Shown here: piece after piece, positions 8,368-19,514 of the stretch
Layout of the letters: the number at the start of each line of letters is the position of its first letter
Numbering within the stretch: the first letter of the stretch is position 1
Assembly: GCA_009773355.1 (NCBI GenBank)
Contig: WRPG01000025.1
Coordinates: forward strand, 1-63,958
Direction of reading: 5' to 3'
Length of the DNA stretch: 63,958 nt
DNA from: Limisphaerales bacterium
GTDB taxonomy: Bacteria > Verrucomicrobiota > Verrucomicrobiia > Limisphaerales > SXTU01
Made by a program: the position numbers and the translations under genes
Notes under the pieces: model-generated
The model's database searches: none
What the model was told of the DNA's origin: nothing
The model's input: only the letters and a program-made list of their open reading frames with translations

Positions 8368-11300
8368 TGCCCCTTCAGGAACGCCATTAGGTCCGCCAGC
8401 TCCTGCCGCGTCATGGTCTTCTCCAGTTCGTTCGGCATGAGGGAGATGCTGCTGCTGGTGAGCTTGGCGATGTTGGAGCGGAGAATGGTTTCCTCGATGC
8501 CTTGCGCGGCGCGGAGGGTGACGCTGGTGGGGGTGTCGGAAGTGAGCAGGCCGGTGAGGGAACGGCTGTCCTTGGTCTCGACTTCGTAGGCGGTGAAGCC
8601 GGGGTAAATCTCGGCGTCGGGCACGAGGATGTGGAGGAGGATGGCCTCGGCGGGCTGGAGGCGCACGCCGGTCAGCTCGGGGCCGACGCGCGCGCCTTCG
8701 CCGGCGAACTGGTGGCACGCGGCGCAGGTCTTCACGAAGACGGCCTTGCCGTTCTTCGCGTTGGCGGGGAGCGTGAGGACGGCCTTGTGGTCCTCATAGA
8801 CCTTCATGCGGTCGGCGGCGCCCTGGGGCTGGAAGGCTTTGGTGGCACGGGCGGCCACGGCGACGTCGCGGTGCTTAAGGAGCGGGTTGCGGCGGTTCGC
8901 GGGGACGGCCCAGGGCTGCACCACGCCCTTCTCGACGGCTCCGAGCAGGACGAGTTGGAGCGCGGGCTGGGAGAGCATCGCGGTGAGGACGGCGTCGCGG
9001 ACGGGCGGGGTGTAGCTGCGCCAGCGCTCGCGCTCGACGAACCACTCGCCGGCCTTCGCGCCGGGCAACTGGCTCAACGCGCGCACAGCGGCGGCCTGCA
9101 ACTCGTTCGGCGTCTGCGGGGCGATGAGCGACTGTAGGGCCGCGCCGGCGGTGGCGGCGTCGCTGTGGGCGAGGAGGTCAATGGCGGCGAGGCGCTCGGG
9201 CGTGGGGGCGGAGGCGGTCGCGACGGTCTTGCTGGCGGCGGCGAACAATTCGCCGAGGCGGCGCGCGGTGTCGGGGTTGGCCGACGCGAGCGTGACGAGG
9301 GCGGAACGGCCATCCTTACCGAGGCCCTTGGCGCGCGCGCCGTTGCCGAGTCCGGTGGCGAAGGCGGATTGACTAGGCACATTCAGCTCGTGGTTTGAGG
9401 CCAAGACTCTAGCCAACATGGTTTGAAGGTCGTCGCGTTGATGAGCAGCCGGAAGAATCTGTCCTAGTTCGCGCATGGTTGGCCCCGTATTTGAGGCAGT
9501 TGTCCATTGTTCCAAGGCATCTCGTAAAAACTCGTCGGTGCGGTTGCCAATCGAACTGAACACGGCCGCGCGCAACCATCGGTCAGTGGAATTTCTGACG
9601 ATGGCAGCCAAGGTATGGACGGCGACGCTGCCTTCCACATCTCCGAGGGCAAGTGCCCGGCGGAAGGAAACTCGCGGAGCTTCCTCGTAGTTTCGTGTCC
9701 GCAATTGCTCCCGCACTTTGCCTTTGGTCTTTTCCGCTATCGGCTCTGCAATTTCGATAGCAGTGACCGCTACTTCAGGATCATCGCTAGTCATTGCCCC
9801 CAACAGGACATGCTCTTGAAGCAGTCCTTGCCGGTCCAAAAGGCGCAATGCAGTCGCCAACGCGAAGCTCTCCGGAATGGTTCCACGAAGTATCGCGGGC
9901 TTCTCAGTAAGCTTCGCAAGCGAAGACGGGGTTTGCGGGTCGTTTCGCTCAACAAGCAGTCGAAACCCCGTTGTCCGCACCCACCCGTTCGCATCTGTCA
10001 GCTTGGCCACCAACTCCTTCGTGCTCGCGGCGGCGAGGTTCAACTTGGAGCTTGGAGCTTGGGTTTTGGAGCTTGTCGCGGTGACGCGATAAATTCTCCC
10101 CATCGTCTTCCCTGCCTCGTAGTCGAGGGTGCCGCGGATGAACTCGGGGAGATACTGCGGGTGGTCAATCACCTTGCGATACATGTCGCAGATGTAGAGC
10201 GCGCCGTCCGGGCCAGTGGCGCTGAAGACGGGGCGGAACCAGGTGTCGGCGCTGGCGAGGAATTCGCGGCCGGGCGTGGCGGGCGCGGACTTGAAGGTGG
10301 GGCCGTCGGGCGTGAGCACCTGGCGCTGGACGAGGTTTTGCGCGGGTTCGCAGATGAAGGCGCTGTTCGCGAAGGCCGCCGGCAGCGCACCGCCGCGCCA
10401 CAGGCTGATGCCGCACGCGCTGGTGAAGGTGCCCGCGTGCGGCGTGCTCATCAGGCTGGGGATGAACGCGGCGGTGGTGTGGTCCGCGCTCAGGGGCCAG
10501 ACCTTCGCGGCGTCGCCGGGCGGGGCGACGTCCTGCACGGTGTCGGAGAAGGCGAGGTGCGGGTTGCGCTTGAGGTAGCGCGGGTGCAGGACGACGTGCT
10601 GGAGGGGGTTGCGGTTCGAGCAGGTGAACTTGCGGCCGAAGTCATCGAAGGCGAGGCCGAACTGCCCGACGCCGGGCCACGGCTCGATTTCCAGCGTGTC
10701 CGGGTGGAAGCGGGCGTCGCCGCGCGGGAGGGCAATCTCGCCGCGCTCGGGGTGCTCGGGGCAGGTGACCTTGCTCGCAACAAGGCCGCTGGTGACGTGA
10801 ATCCAGCCGTCGAGGCCGAGCGTGGGATGGCTCACGCGGAGCTGCGTGGTGCTGGTGGTGCCGAAGCTGGTGAGGAGGACACGCTTCACGTCGGCCTTGC
10901 CGTCGCCGTCGGTGTCCTTGAGATAAAAAATGTCCGGGGCGCAGGTGACGATGAGGCCGCCGCGCCAGCACATGAGGCCGTTCGGGAAGGTGAGGCCAGT
11001 GGCGAACTCAGTGCGCTTGTCATAAGTGCCGTCGCCGTTGGTGTCCTCGAGCATGGCGATGATGCCGGCCGGCGGTTTGTTCGTGCCGGGGCCGACGGGG
11101 TAGCCGCGATTCTCGGCGACGAACATGCGGCCACGTTCATCCCACGCCAACGCGACGGGCGACGCGGTGAGCGGCTCGGCGGCGGCCAGCTCGACGCGCA
11201 GGCCGGCCTCGACTTGGAGCGAGGCGAGGGCCTGGGCGGGCGTGAGGGGTTTCGCCGTGGTCATGGCGGAGGTGTCGGCAGCGCGGAGCGGAAGGGCGAG

Positions 11301-11420
11301 AAACTGGCAGGCGAGGAGGATGATAAGCGAATGGGGACAAGCGAATGATGAAGAGAAGATTCGTTTGACCCCATTCGTTTGACAGAAAGGGCTAGGGCGT
11401 GCGGTGCGGGCGGTTTTCAT
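8364..11420 (-). CDS. PVC-type heme-binding CxxCH protein (propeller-HEAT-cytochrome)
   Basis: 1018-residue exported protein of the large family restricted mostly to Planctomycetes and Verrucomicrobia. A signal segment (residues 32-48) precedes a propeller-like dehydrogenase domain with Ca-type loops such as DTNGDGTYD and DTDGDGKAD. Next come HEAT-like helices (about 460-830) and a C-terminal heme domain with CAACH in KTCAACHQFAGEGARVGPELTG. The role is probably oxidation of an external substrate with electron transfer to cytochrome c, but no member substrate can be named. The start is ATG 11420. Two repeat inserts sit in frame: one encoding residues 14-32, just before the signal core, and a heptad run encoding about 449-459. 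The segment for residues 470-680 looks less GC-rich than its flanks. Confidence 0.9.
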   Translation of the reverse strand: MKTARTARPSPFCQTNGVKRIFSSSFACPHSLIILLACQFLALPLRAADTSAMTTAKPLTPAQALASLQVEAGLRVELAAAEPLTASPVALAWDERGRMFVAENRGYPVGPGTNKPPAGIIAMLEDTNGDGTYDKRTEFATGLTFPNGLMCWRGGLIVTCAPDIFYLKDTDGDGKADVKRVLLTSFGTTSTTQLRVSHPTLGLDGWIHVTSGLVASKVTCPEHPERGEIALPRGDARFHPDTLEIEPWPGVGQFGLAFDDFGRKFTCSNRNPLQHVVLHPRYLKRNPHLAFSDTVQDVAPPGDAAKVWPLSADHTTAAFIPSLMSTPHAGTFTSACGISLWRGGALPAAFANSAFICEPAQNLVQRQVLTPDGPTFKSAPATPGREFLASADTWFRPVFSATGPDGALYICDMYRKVIDHPQYLPEFIRGTLDYEAGKTMGRIYRVTATSSKTQAPSSKLNLAAASTKELVAKLTDANGWVRTTGFRLLVERNDPQTPSSLAKLTEKPAILRGTIPESFALATALRLLDRQGLLQEHVLLGAMTSDDPEVAVTAIEIAEPIAEKTKGKVREQLRTRNYEEAPRVSFRRALALGDVEGSVAVHTLAAIVRNSTDRWLRAAVFSSIGNRTDEFLRDALEQWTTASNTGPTMRELGQILPAAHQRDDLQTMLARVLASNHELNVPSQSAFATGLGNGARAKGLGKDGRSALVTLASANPDTARRLGELFAAASKTVATASAPTPERLAAIDLLAHSDAATAGAALQSLIAPQTPNELQAAAVRALSQLPGAKAGEWFVERERWRSYTPPVRDAVLTAMLSQPALQLVLLGAVEKGVVQPWAVPANRRNPLLKHRDVAVAARATKAFQPQGAADRMKVYEDHKAVLTLPANAKNGKAVFVKTCAACHQFAGEGARVGPELTGVRLQPAEAILLHILVPDAEIYPGFTAYEVETKDSRSLTGLLTSDTPTSVTLRAAQGIEETILRSNIAKLTSSSISLMPNELEKTMTRQELADLMAFLKGQ
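10045..10075. repeat. Heptad run TTGGAGC inside heme-protein gene
   Basis: Four consecutive heptads (TTGGAGC three times, TTGGGTT once) plus TTG. On the coding strand they give the low-complexity peptide SSKTQAPSSKL. The same 17 bases occur at 4671-4687. No inverted partner is seen here. Confidence 0.85.
11325..11380. repeat. Heptad-armed palindrome at heme-protein N-terminus
   Basis: Arms 11325-11346 and 11359-11380 are inverted copies matching at 19 of 22 positions, with a 12-base loop. Each arm is three heptads (AAGCGAA, TGGGGAC, AAGCGAA in the left arm). The element is translated as part of residues 14-32 of the heme protein, immediately before its signal sequence. Confidence 0.85.
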
Positions 11421-11550
11421 TAGTGCGAGAATTGACGGCGAGGTTAGCCGCTGCCGTCACGCGCGCACGCGGAAAGTTTTGCGAGGAACAGTCTGGAAAA
11501 ACGGCTTGTTCGCCGCGTTGGCCGGCGTATCCTGCCGATATTCCGATCCC

Positions 11551-13002
11551 ATGAAACCCGCGCTCTTGCCCGCCCTTGTCTGCATCCTGGCCTCGCTGTC
11601 GCCGGCTTTGTTCGCCGCACCCAATGACGCCAAGGCCACGGCGGTCCGCGAACTGGTGGCCATTCCCAAAGACACTCAAGGACCGACCGCCAAATCGTCC
11701 GCGGAGGCGATGGCGTCGGCTCGGGCGTGGCGCGAGCGCGCCAGCCTGGATTATTATGACAAGGCCGGCCTCCGCAACGCGCGGTGGGACGCCGACGCGC
11801 GCGTGGCGCTCAAAGAGTTTGCAGCCCGTGGCACGCTGACAGACCCGAAGGTGGCGGCGGACGCCGAGGCCCGGCTTGACCGGGCGATTCGGAACGTGAA
11901 GAAGGCCGGCTGCGACGACCCGTTGCTGAACTACATTTTCGTCCGCGTCGCCCGTGCCAGCGATGGCGTCACTTGGAAAGCCTACGCCGATGAGATGCAG
12001 CCCGTAACAGACGCGCTGCTCGCCAGCCCGGCCCCCTGCTCCTGGAAGTTGTGGGCCTGTTTGCGCGTGGCCGAGGCGATGGAAAGCGCGGCGCCAGACA
12101 AGCGCAAGCTGCCAGAAAAGGCCTACCAGTTCCGCAACGCGGCGGTCGTGGAGCTGTTTCACATCCTCAAGGATCCGGCGCTGCCCGCCGAGGAGTTTTA
12201 CCAGGCGGCGGACGGCGTGGCGAAATTCTTCAAGCCCTACAAGGCCGCGTTCGGTGACACCTTTCTCGCGCTGGAGCCGGTGGTTCTGGGCCGCTGGCCA
12301 AACGACGCCCGCGCCCGCCTGACGATGGGAGACTTTTACGTGGATCACGCCTGGAACGCGCGCGGCGGCGGTTACGCGCAGAAGGTCACTGACCAGGGCT
12401 GGAAAGATTTTGAAGCGCGCCTGCTGGTGGCCGAGAAACACCTTGAAAAAGCCTGGCAGCTCGACCCGACGGACGTGCGAATCGCCCAGCGGATGATGAC
12501 GGTGGAATTGGGGCAGGCAAAGGGCCGGGACCGGATGGAGCTCTGGTTTCAACGGGCCATGAAGCTCAGTCCCAACGACGCCAACACCACGCACAGCAAG
12601 CTCTATTATCTCGAACCCAAGTGGCACGGATCCGCCCGGGACATGCTCGCCTTTGGCCGGGAGTGCGCGACCAACGCCGCGTGGGGCGGGACGGTGCCGC
12701 TGACCTTGGTGGACGCCCACCGCCGCCTGGCCGGCTATGTGGAGCCAAAGGAGCGGCAAGCCGAGTATTGGAAACAGCCGGCGGTCTGGCGCGACCTCAA
12801 GCTCGCCTACGACCGCTACTTCAAGGAACAACCGGCGGCCAGCCGGCAGGCGTTCATACGGCATGCCTATTGGTGTGAACAATGGGACGTGGTGCATCGG
12901 GAACTCAAATCCCTGGCAAAGCCAAACCATTCCTTCTTTGGCGGCAGGGAGGAGTTTGACAAGATGGCCCGCGTCGCCGCCGAGCGGGCGGCAGCGAAGT
13001 AG
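11551..13002 (+). CDS. Secreted helical-repeat protein of unknown function
   Basis: 483 residues. A Sec signal peptide is evident (residues 1-22, ending LFAAP). The rest is rich in Ala, Trp and charged residues and looks like TPR-type helical hairpins (AEKHLEKAWQLDPTDVRIAQ, then WFQRAMKLSPNDANT). I do not recognise a specific family. The ATG at 11551 is divergent from the heme-protein gene across a 130-base spacer that should hold both promoters. The next gene begins six bases after its stop, so the pair is an operon coding for two envelope proteins. Confidence 0.75.
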   Translation: MKPALLPALVCILASLSPALFAAPNDAKATAVRELVAIPKDTQGPTAKSSAEAMASARAWRERASLDYYDKAGLRNARWDADARVALKEFAARGTLTDPKVAADAEARLDRAIRNVKKAGCDDPLLNYIFVRVARASDGVTWKAYADEMQPVTDALLASPAPCSWKLWACLRVAEAMESAAPDKRKLPEKAYQFRNAAVVELFHILKDPALPAEEFYQAADGVAKFFKPYKAAFGDTFLALEPVVLGRWPNDARARLTMGDFYVDHAWNARGGGYAQKVTDQGWKDFEARLLVAEKHLEKAWQLDPTDVRIAQRMMTVELGQAKGRDRMELWFQRAMKLSPNDANTTHSKLYYLEPKWHGSARDMLAFGRECATNAAWGGTVPLTLVDAHRRLAGYVEPKERQAEYWKQPAVWRDLKLAYDRYFKEQPAASRQAFIRHAYWCEQWDVVHRELKSLAKPNHSFFGGREEFDKMARVAAERAAAK

Positions 13003-13008
13003 CCAGCC

Positions 13009-13911
13009 ATGAAAATGTTCCGGATTCCCGCGCTCCTGCTGGTCTTCACCGCGCTCACCGGCTGCATCGAGTTCGAGCGGCAGACGGTGACTTACGAGCA
13101 CGACGCGCAGTCCGACACGCTGCGCGTTCACCAGACCTACCACGGCATTTACGGCGCGGATGACGTGACGCAGGTGAGCGAGAAGGAGCGTGAGCAGCTC
13201 GCCGACGTGATGAAGGGCCAGCGGACATTTTTCTTCTCCAACTGGATTTTCGAGCTGAACGTCGAGAGCCTGAAGGATGCGCTTGCCGGCAGCGGCACAC
13301 CGGAAACCAACTCACTCAAAGAAGCCTATCGGCGTGCGACGACGAACCTGCTGACGCAGCTCATTGCGAACGTGCGCGTGGAGAATGGGAAGTTCTACCT
13401 CAACGAGAAGGGCCAGCCGTGCGGCACACAGCGCGTAACCATCCGTAACGTGAGCAAGCTCCTCGCGTCGGGCAACGAGGCCATCCGCAAGGTTTGGGAA
13501 GTCGAGTTGAAGGACAAACCCACCGCCGAGGAGCGCGAACTCATCAACGCGTCGCTGGCACGCCCCGAGCCGTTCATCACGCTGACAGGCCAGCAGATAC
13601 GGATTCGCTCACCGTTTCCAAAGTCCGAGTTCGATAAAATCGGCGCTGACGACGAGAAGCTGCGGCACCTCATCGCGGAATTCACCCGTGTCGGCGGCTC
13701 AATGTCGCACGAGAAGGGGGAGATTCATCTGCGCTTTGGTCGCACGGATGTCACGCGAGAGACCGTGACGCTCCCGATGGCCGGCAAGGAGAGCTATCGA
13801 GCCAACGCGCTGACTCACATCCGCGACACCTTCAGCCTCGCGAAGGACTTCGATCCGAAGAAGGACGCGGAGGATTTCCTGCGGGCAAAGGCGGCTGGGC
13901 CGAAGCGGTAG
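13009..13911 (+). CDS. Predicted lipoprotein of unknown function
   Basis: 300 residues with a clear lipobox, LTGC, placing lipidated Cys19 after a short hydrophobic signal. The mature part is mixed alpha/beta with no family I recognise; it contains many charged residues and no further Cys pairs. It lies six bases downstream of the secreted helical-repeat protein and is probably co-expressed with it. Its TAG stop (13909-13911) is part of the inverted end GTAGCGCAG of a palindromic island, so the present C-terminus may have been fixed by that insertion. Confidence 0.72.
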   Translation: MKMFRIPALLLVFTALTGCIEFERQTVTYEHDAQSDTLRVHQTYHGIYGADDVTQVSEKEREQLADVMKGQRTFFFSNWIFELNVESLKDALAGSGTPETNSLKEAYRRATTNLLTQLIANVRVENGKFYLNEKGQPCGTQRVTIRNVSKLLASGNEAIRKVWEVELKDKPTAEERELINASLARPEPFITLTGQQIRIRSPFPKSEFDKIGADDEKLRHLIAEFTRVGGSMSHEKGEIHLRFGRTDVTRETVTLPMAGKESYRANALTHIRDTFSLAKDFDPKKDAEDFLRAKAAGPKR

Positions 13912-14042
13912 CGCAGGCTTGCAGCCTGCCGTTTCGCGGGTTTTAACCCGCAGACATCAGGCGCTTTTCCAGCCCGCTCGGAATGCAGGACGGCTCGCCG
14001 GTTACAAGCCGGCTGACACAGCAGACTGCAAGTCTGCGCTAC
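13908..14042. repeat. Composite palindromic island, GTAGCGCAG...CTGCGCTAC
   Basis: 135 bp with perfect 9-bp inverted ends (13908-13916 and 14034-14042). Inside are at least four hairpins: GCAGGCT-TGC-AGCCTGC, CGGGTT-TT-AACCCG, GCCGG-TTACAA-CCGGC and GCAGACT-GCA-AGTCTGC (14021-14037). It follows the lipoprotein stop codon. The remaining 127 bases up to gcvP show no structure I can identify and no recognisable glycine riboswitch. Confidence 0.85.
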
Positions 14043-14169
14043 GCCGACTGCACCGCTCGACTCCGGAATTCGGGTTGAACCCAAATCAATCTTGCATTGC
14101 CCCGGCTCGTTTCTACCTTCGCCGGGTGCTTTGCACGGAAACTATCCGCAACTGACTGACACTGACTCG

Positions 14170-17040
<2,871 letters not shown>

Positions 17041-17139
17041 GCATGGCGGGCGGGTTTGGGCCACAGCCCATTCAACCACTGGCAAGTCATGGAACCTTGC
17101 CTCGTCACCGGGCTGCCGCCATTCTCCGTCCACATCGCC

Positions 17140-18399
17140 ATGACTCGTGCCCATCTTTTCCGTGCCTTGCTCGCCACTTCGGTTGCGCTGACCGCATCGG
17201 CCACCGCCGCTTCCCTCGCCCCCACCGACTGGCCGGCGTGGCGCGGGCCGACGCGCGATGGCATCGCCGCGCCGGGCCAGAACCCGCCGACGCAGTGGAG
17301 CGAGACGGAAAACGTCCTCTGGAAAGTCCCGCTGCCGGGGCGCGGGCACAGCTCGCCTACGGTCGTGGGCGAGCGCATCTACCTCGCCACGGCGGACCCG
17401 GTGAAGCGCGCGCAGTTCGTCCTCTGCCTCGACCGCCAGACCGGCAAGCAGGTGTGGCAGACCGAAGTCCACGCCGCCAACGCGGAGGGCGGCAAGCACG
17501 CCAACTCCACCGCCGCGTCGTCCACCGTGGCCTGCGATGGCGAGCGGTTGTTCATCAATTTCCTCAACGGCGGCGCGGTGTTCACGAGCGCGCTGGACTT
17601 GTCCGGCAAATTGCTCTGGCAGCAGAAGGTCTGCGACTTCGTCGCGCATCAGGGCTTCGCGTCCTCGCCGGTGTTGCACGCGGGGCTGGTGCTCGTGGCG
17701 GCGGACCACCGGGGCGGCGGCGTGGTCGCGGCGCTGGACCAGAGGACGGGCAAGCCGGTCTGGAGCGAGTCGCGGCCCAAGCTGCCGAACTACACCACGC
17801 CGGCCATCGTGCAGGCGGCGGGCCGCACGCAGATGGTGCTGGCGGGCGTGAACCTGCTCACCAGCCTCGACCCGCTCACGGGCAAGAAGCTCTGGGAAAT
17901 CCCCGGCTCCACGGAGGAATGCGTCGTGACGATGGTCACGGACGGCGAGCGCGTCTTCGCGGGCGGCGGCTATCCGAAGAACCACACGGTGGCCGTGCTG
18001 GCCGACGGCTCGGGCAAGGTGGCGTGGCAGAACACCGCGCGCGTCTATGTGCCGTCCATGATTGCGCGGGCGGGCCATCTCTTCGCCGTGATGGACGCGG
18101 GCGTGGCGGTCTGCTGGAAGTCCGACACCGGCGAGGAGCTGTGGAAGGAGCGGCTGGGCGGCGACTTCTTCGCGTCGCCGGTGATGGTGGGCGACCGCAT
18201 CTATGCCTCGAACGTGGGCGGGAAAATCTTCGTGTTCACGGCCACGCCGAAGGAGTTCAAGCTGCTCGCGCAAAACCAGCTCGGCGAGGAAGCCTTCGCG
18301 TCTCCGGTGATTTGCGGCAGCCGCATTTACCTGCGCGTGGCGACGAAGGGCGCGGCAAGGCAGGAGTATCTGTATTGCGTCGGTGCGGCGGGAAAGTAG
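17140..18399 (+). CDS. Exported PQQ-binding-like beta-propeller protein
   Basis: 419 residues with a signal peptide (residues 1-27) and the signature opening of this family, DWPAWRGPTRDG. Repeated blades of the type GKKLWEIPG, GKVAWQNT and GEELWKERLGG indicate a PQQ/BamB-like eight-bladed propeller. Members are common in PVC bacteria as exported proteins of unknown substrate. An upstream in-frame ATG at 17056 is rejected because it leaves the signal sequence internal. It lies 99 bases after gcvP and is unlikely to be functionally linked. Confidence 0.87.
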   Translation: MTRAHLFRALLATSVALTASATAASLAPTDWPAWRGPTRDGIAAPGQNPPTQWSETENVLWKVPLPGRGHSSPTVVGERIYLATADPVKRAQFVLCLDRQTGKQVWQTEVHAANAEGGKHANSTAASSTVACDGERLFINFLNGGAVFTSALDLSGKLLWQQKVCDFVAHQGFASSPVLHAGLVLVAADHRGGGVVAALDQRTGKPVWSESRPKLPNYTTPAIVQAAGRTQMVLAGVNLLTSLDPLTGKKLWEIPGSTEECVVTMVTDGERVFAGGGYPKNHTVAVLADGSGKVAWQNTARVYVPSMIARAGHLFAVMDAGVAVCWKSDTGEELWKERLGGDFFASPVMVGDRIYASNVGGKIFVFTATPKEFKLLAQNQLGEEAFASPVICGSRIYLRVATKGAARQEYLYCVGAAGK

Positions 18400-18405
18400 C
18401 TGCCG

Positions 18406-18437
18406 GTAGCAACTCCGACGTTGCGTCGGTTGACTAC
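18406..18437. terminator. Hairpin between convergent genes
   Basis: GTAG at 18406 and CTAC at 18434 close an imperfect hairpin with inner stem CCGAC-GTTGC-GTCGG. It lies between two convergent genes, and its CTA bases form the TAG stop of the minus-strand gene. It may be a bidirectional terminator, or a short relative of the GTAG-ended palindromes seen elsewhere in the window. No T-run follows on either strand. Confidence 0.5.
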
Positions 18438-18772
18438 TTCGTAAACTGACTCTCAATCAATCTCCCCGTCGCTGGATCGATGCGACAACGGAAGCCGGCG
18501 AAATTAGCTACCCACAACGGATCCTCGGCTAGAAACCCAACATAGGCGTCTGTGTCACCGAACCCGCGCCCAAGATTTTCTGCGACCCAAAGCCTCTCCC
18601 CAGTCGACGAGTAAGCGACGAGGTTTGGTGCGGGCAAACCGCGAGGATACGCCATGTAATCGTGAACGACGAGCAGGCGCTCTCCGAGGCGTATCGCGTC
18701 CAACACGTTGAGTGGTAAATCGAGATGCCCATCACCCCAAGCCACTCTATTGTTTTTGACTCCGAGCTTCAA
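18434..18772 (-). CDS. Hypothetical 112-residue protein
   Basis: I do not recognise a family. The protein is soluble, with no signal peptide, and shows short beta-like blocks (GERLLVVHDYMAY, NLVAYSSTGERLWVAENLG, DPATGRLIE) suggestive of propeller-like or sheet structure. The local composition is less GC-rich than its neighbours, hinting at later acquisition. It starts 19 bases from the peroxiredoxin stop on the same strand and could be co-transcribed with it. Confidence 0.6.
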   Translation of the reverse strand: MKLGVKNNRVAWGDGHLDLPLNVLDAIRLGERLLVVHDYMAYPRGLPAPNLVAYSSTGERLWVAENLGRGFGDTDAYVGFLAEDPLWVANFAGFRCRIDPATGRLIESQFTK

Positions 18773-18791
18773 AAAGGTAGGCGGCTCCTAA

Positions 18792-19427
18792 CTACTTGTT
18801 CGGCTGCGGCGTGTAGCGGAGGTAGGGCTTCACCTTGCGCGCGCCCTTGGGGAACAGCGCCGGGATTTCCTCGTCCTTCACCGCGAGCGTCACGATGCAT
18901 TCCTGGCCGTCCTGCCAGTCGGCGGGCGTGGCGACCTTGAACTTCGAGGTGAGCTGGAGCGAGTCCACCACGCGGAGGATTTCGAGGAAGTTGCGCCCGC
19001 AGGACATCGGATAGGTGAGCGTGAGCTTCACCTTCTTGTCCGGCCCGATGACGAAGACGGAGCGCACGGTGGCCTTGTCGTCCACGTTCGGATGAATCAT
19101 GTCGTAGAGCGCGGCGACGGTCTTGGTGGGGTCGGCGATGATGGGGAAGTTCATCGTCGTGGCCTGCGTCTCGTTGATGTCGCGAATCCAGCCGTGGTGC
19201 GCATCCACCGGGTCCACGGAGATGGCGATGCACTTCACGTTGCGCCGGGCGAACTCGTCCTTGAGCTTCGCGACCGCGCCCAGCTCGGTGGTGCAGACGG
19301 GCGTGTAGTCGGCGGGATGGGAGAAGAGGATGCCCCAGCCGGTGCCGAGCCATTGGTGGAAGTCAATCTGGCCTTCAGTGGTGTCGGCCTGAAAATTCGG
19401 AGCGGTGTCGCCAAGTCGGAGTGCCAT
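18792..19427 (-). CDS. 1-Cys peroxiredoxin (Prx6 type)
   Basis: 211 residues. The peroxidatic cysteine is Cys45 in HPADYTPVCTTELG. The C-terminal half has the Prx6 features (GRNFLEILRVVDSLQL and a long C-terminal extension ending in KPYLRYTPQPNK). It reduces hydrogen peroxide and organic hydroperoxides in the cytoplasm using an external thiol. The ATG at 19427 matches the family N-terminus (MALRLGDTAPNF); an in-frame upstream start would add 27 unlike residues. It follows the M20 peptidase on the same strand by 87 bases. Confidence 0.93.
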   Translation of the reverse strand: MALRLGDTAPNFQADTTEGQIDFHQWLGTGWGILFSHPADYTPVCTTELGAVAKLKDEFARRNVKCIAISVDPVDAHHGWIRDINETQATTMNFPIIADPTKTVAALYDMIHPNVDDKATVRSVFVIGPDKKVKLTLTYPMSCGRNFLEILRVVDSLQLTSKFKVATPADWQDGQECIVTLAVKDEEIPALFPKGARKVKPYLRYTPQPNK

Positions 19428-19514
19428 AGTCGTGTTTTTAGTTTCGGTTCGCGGGTGGGAAAGTAGGGAAGCGGAAGGCGCGGCACAAGTCTGGGGTGCG
19501 GGGTCCAAGCCCGC

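Noticed and set aside
14043-14169. Glycine riboswitch before gcvP
   Set aside because: No conserved aptamer motifs could be seen; the spacer is short and mostly downstream of a repeat island.
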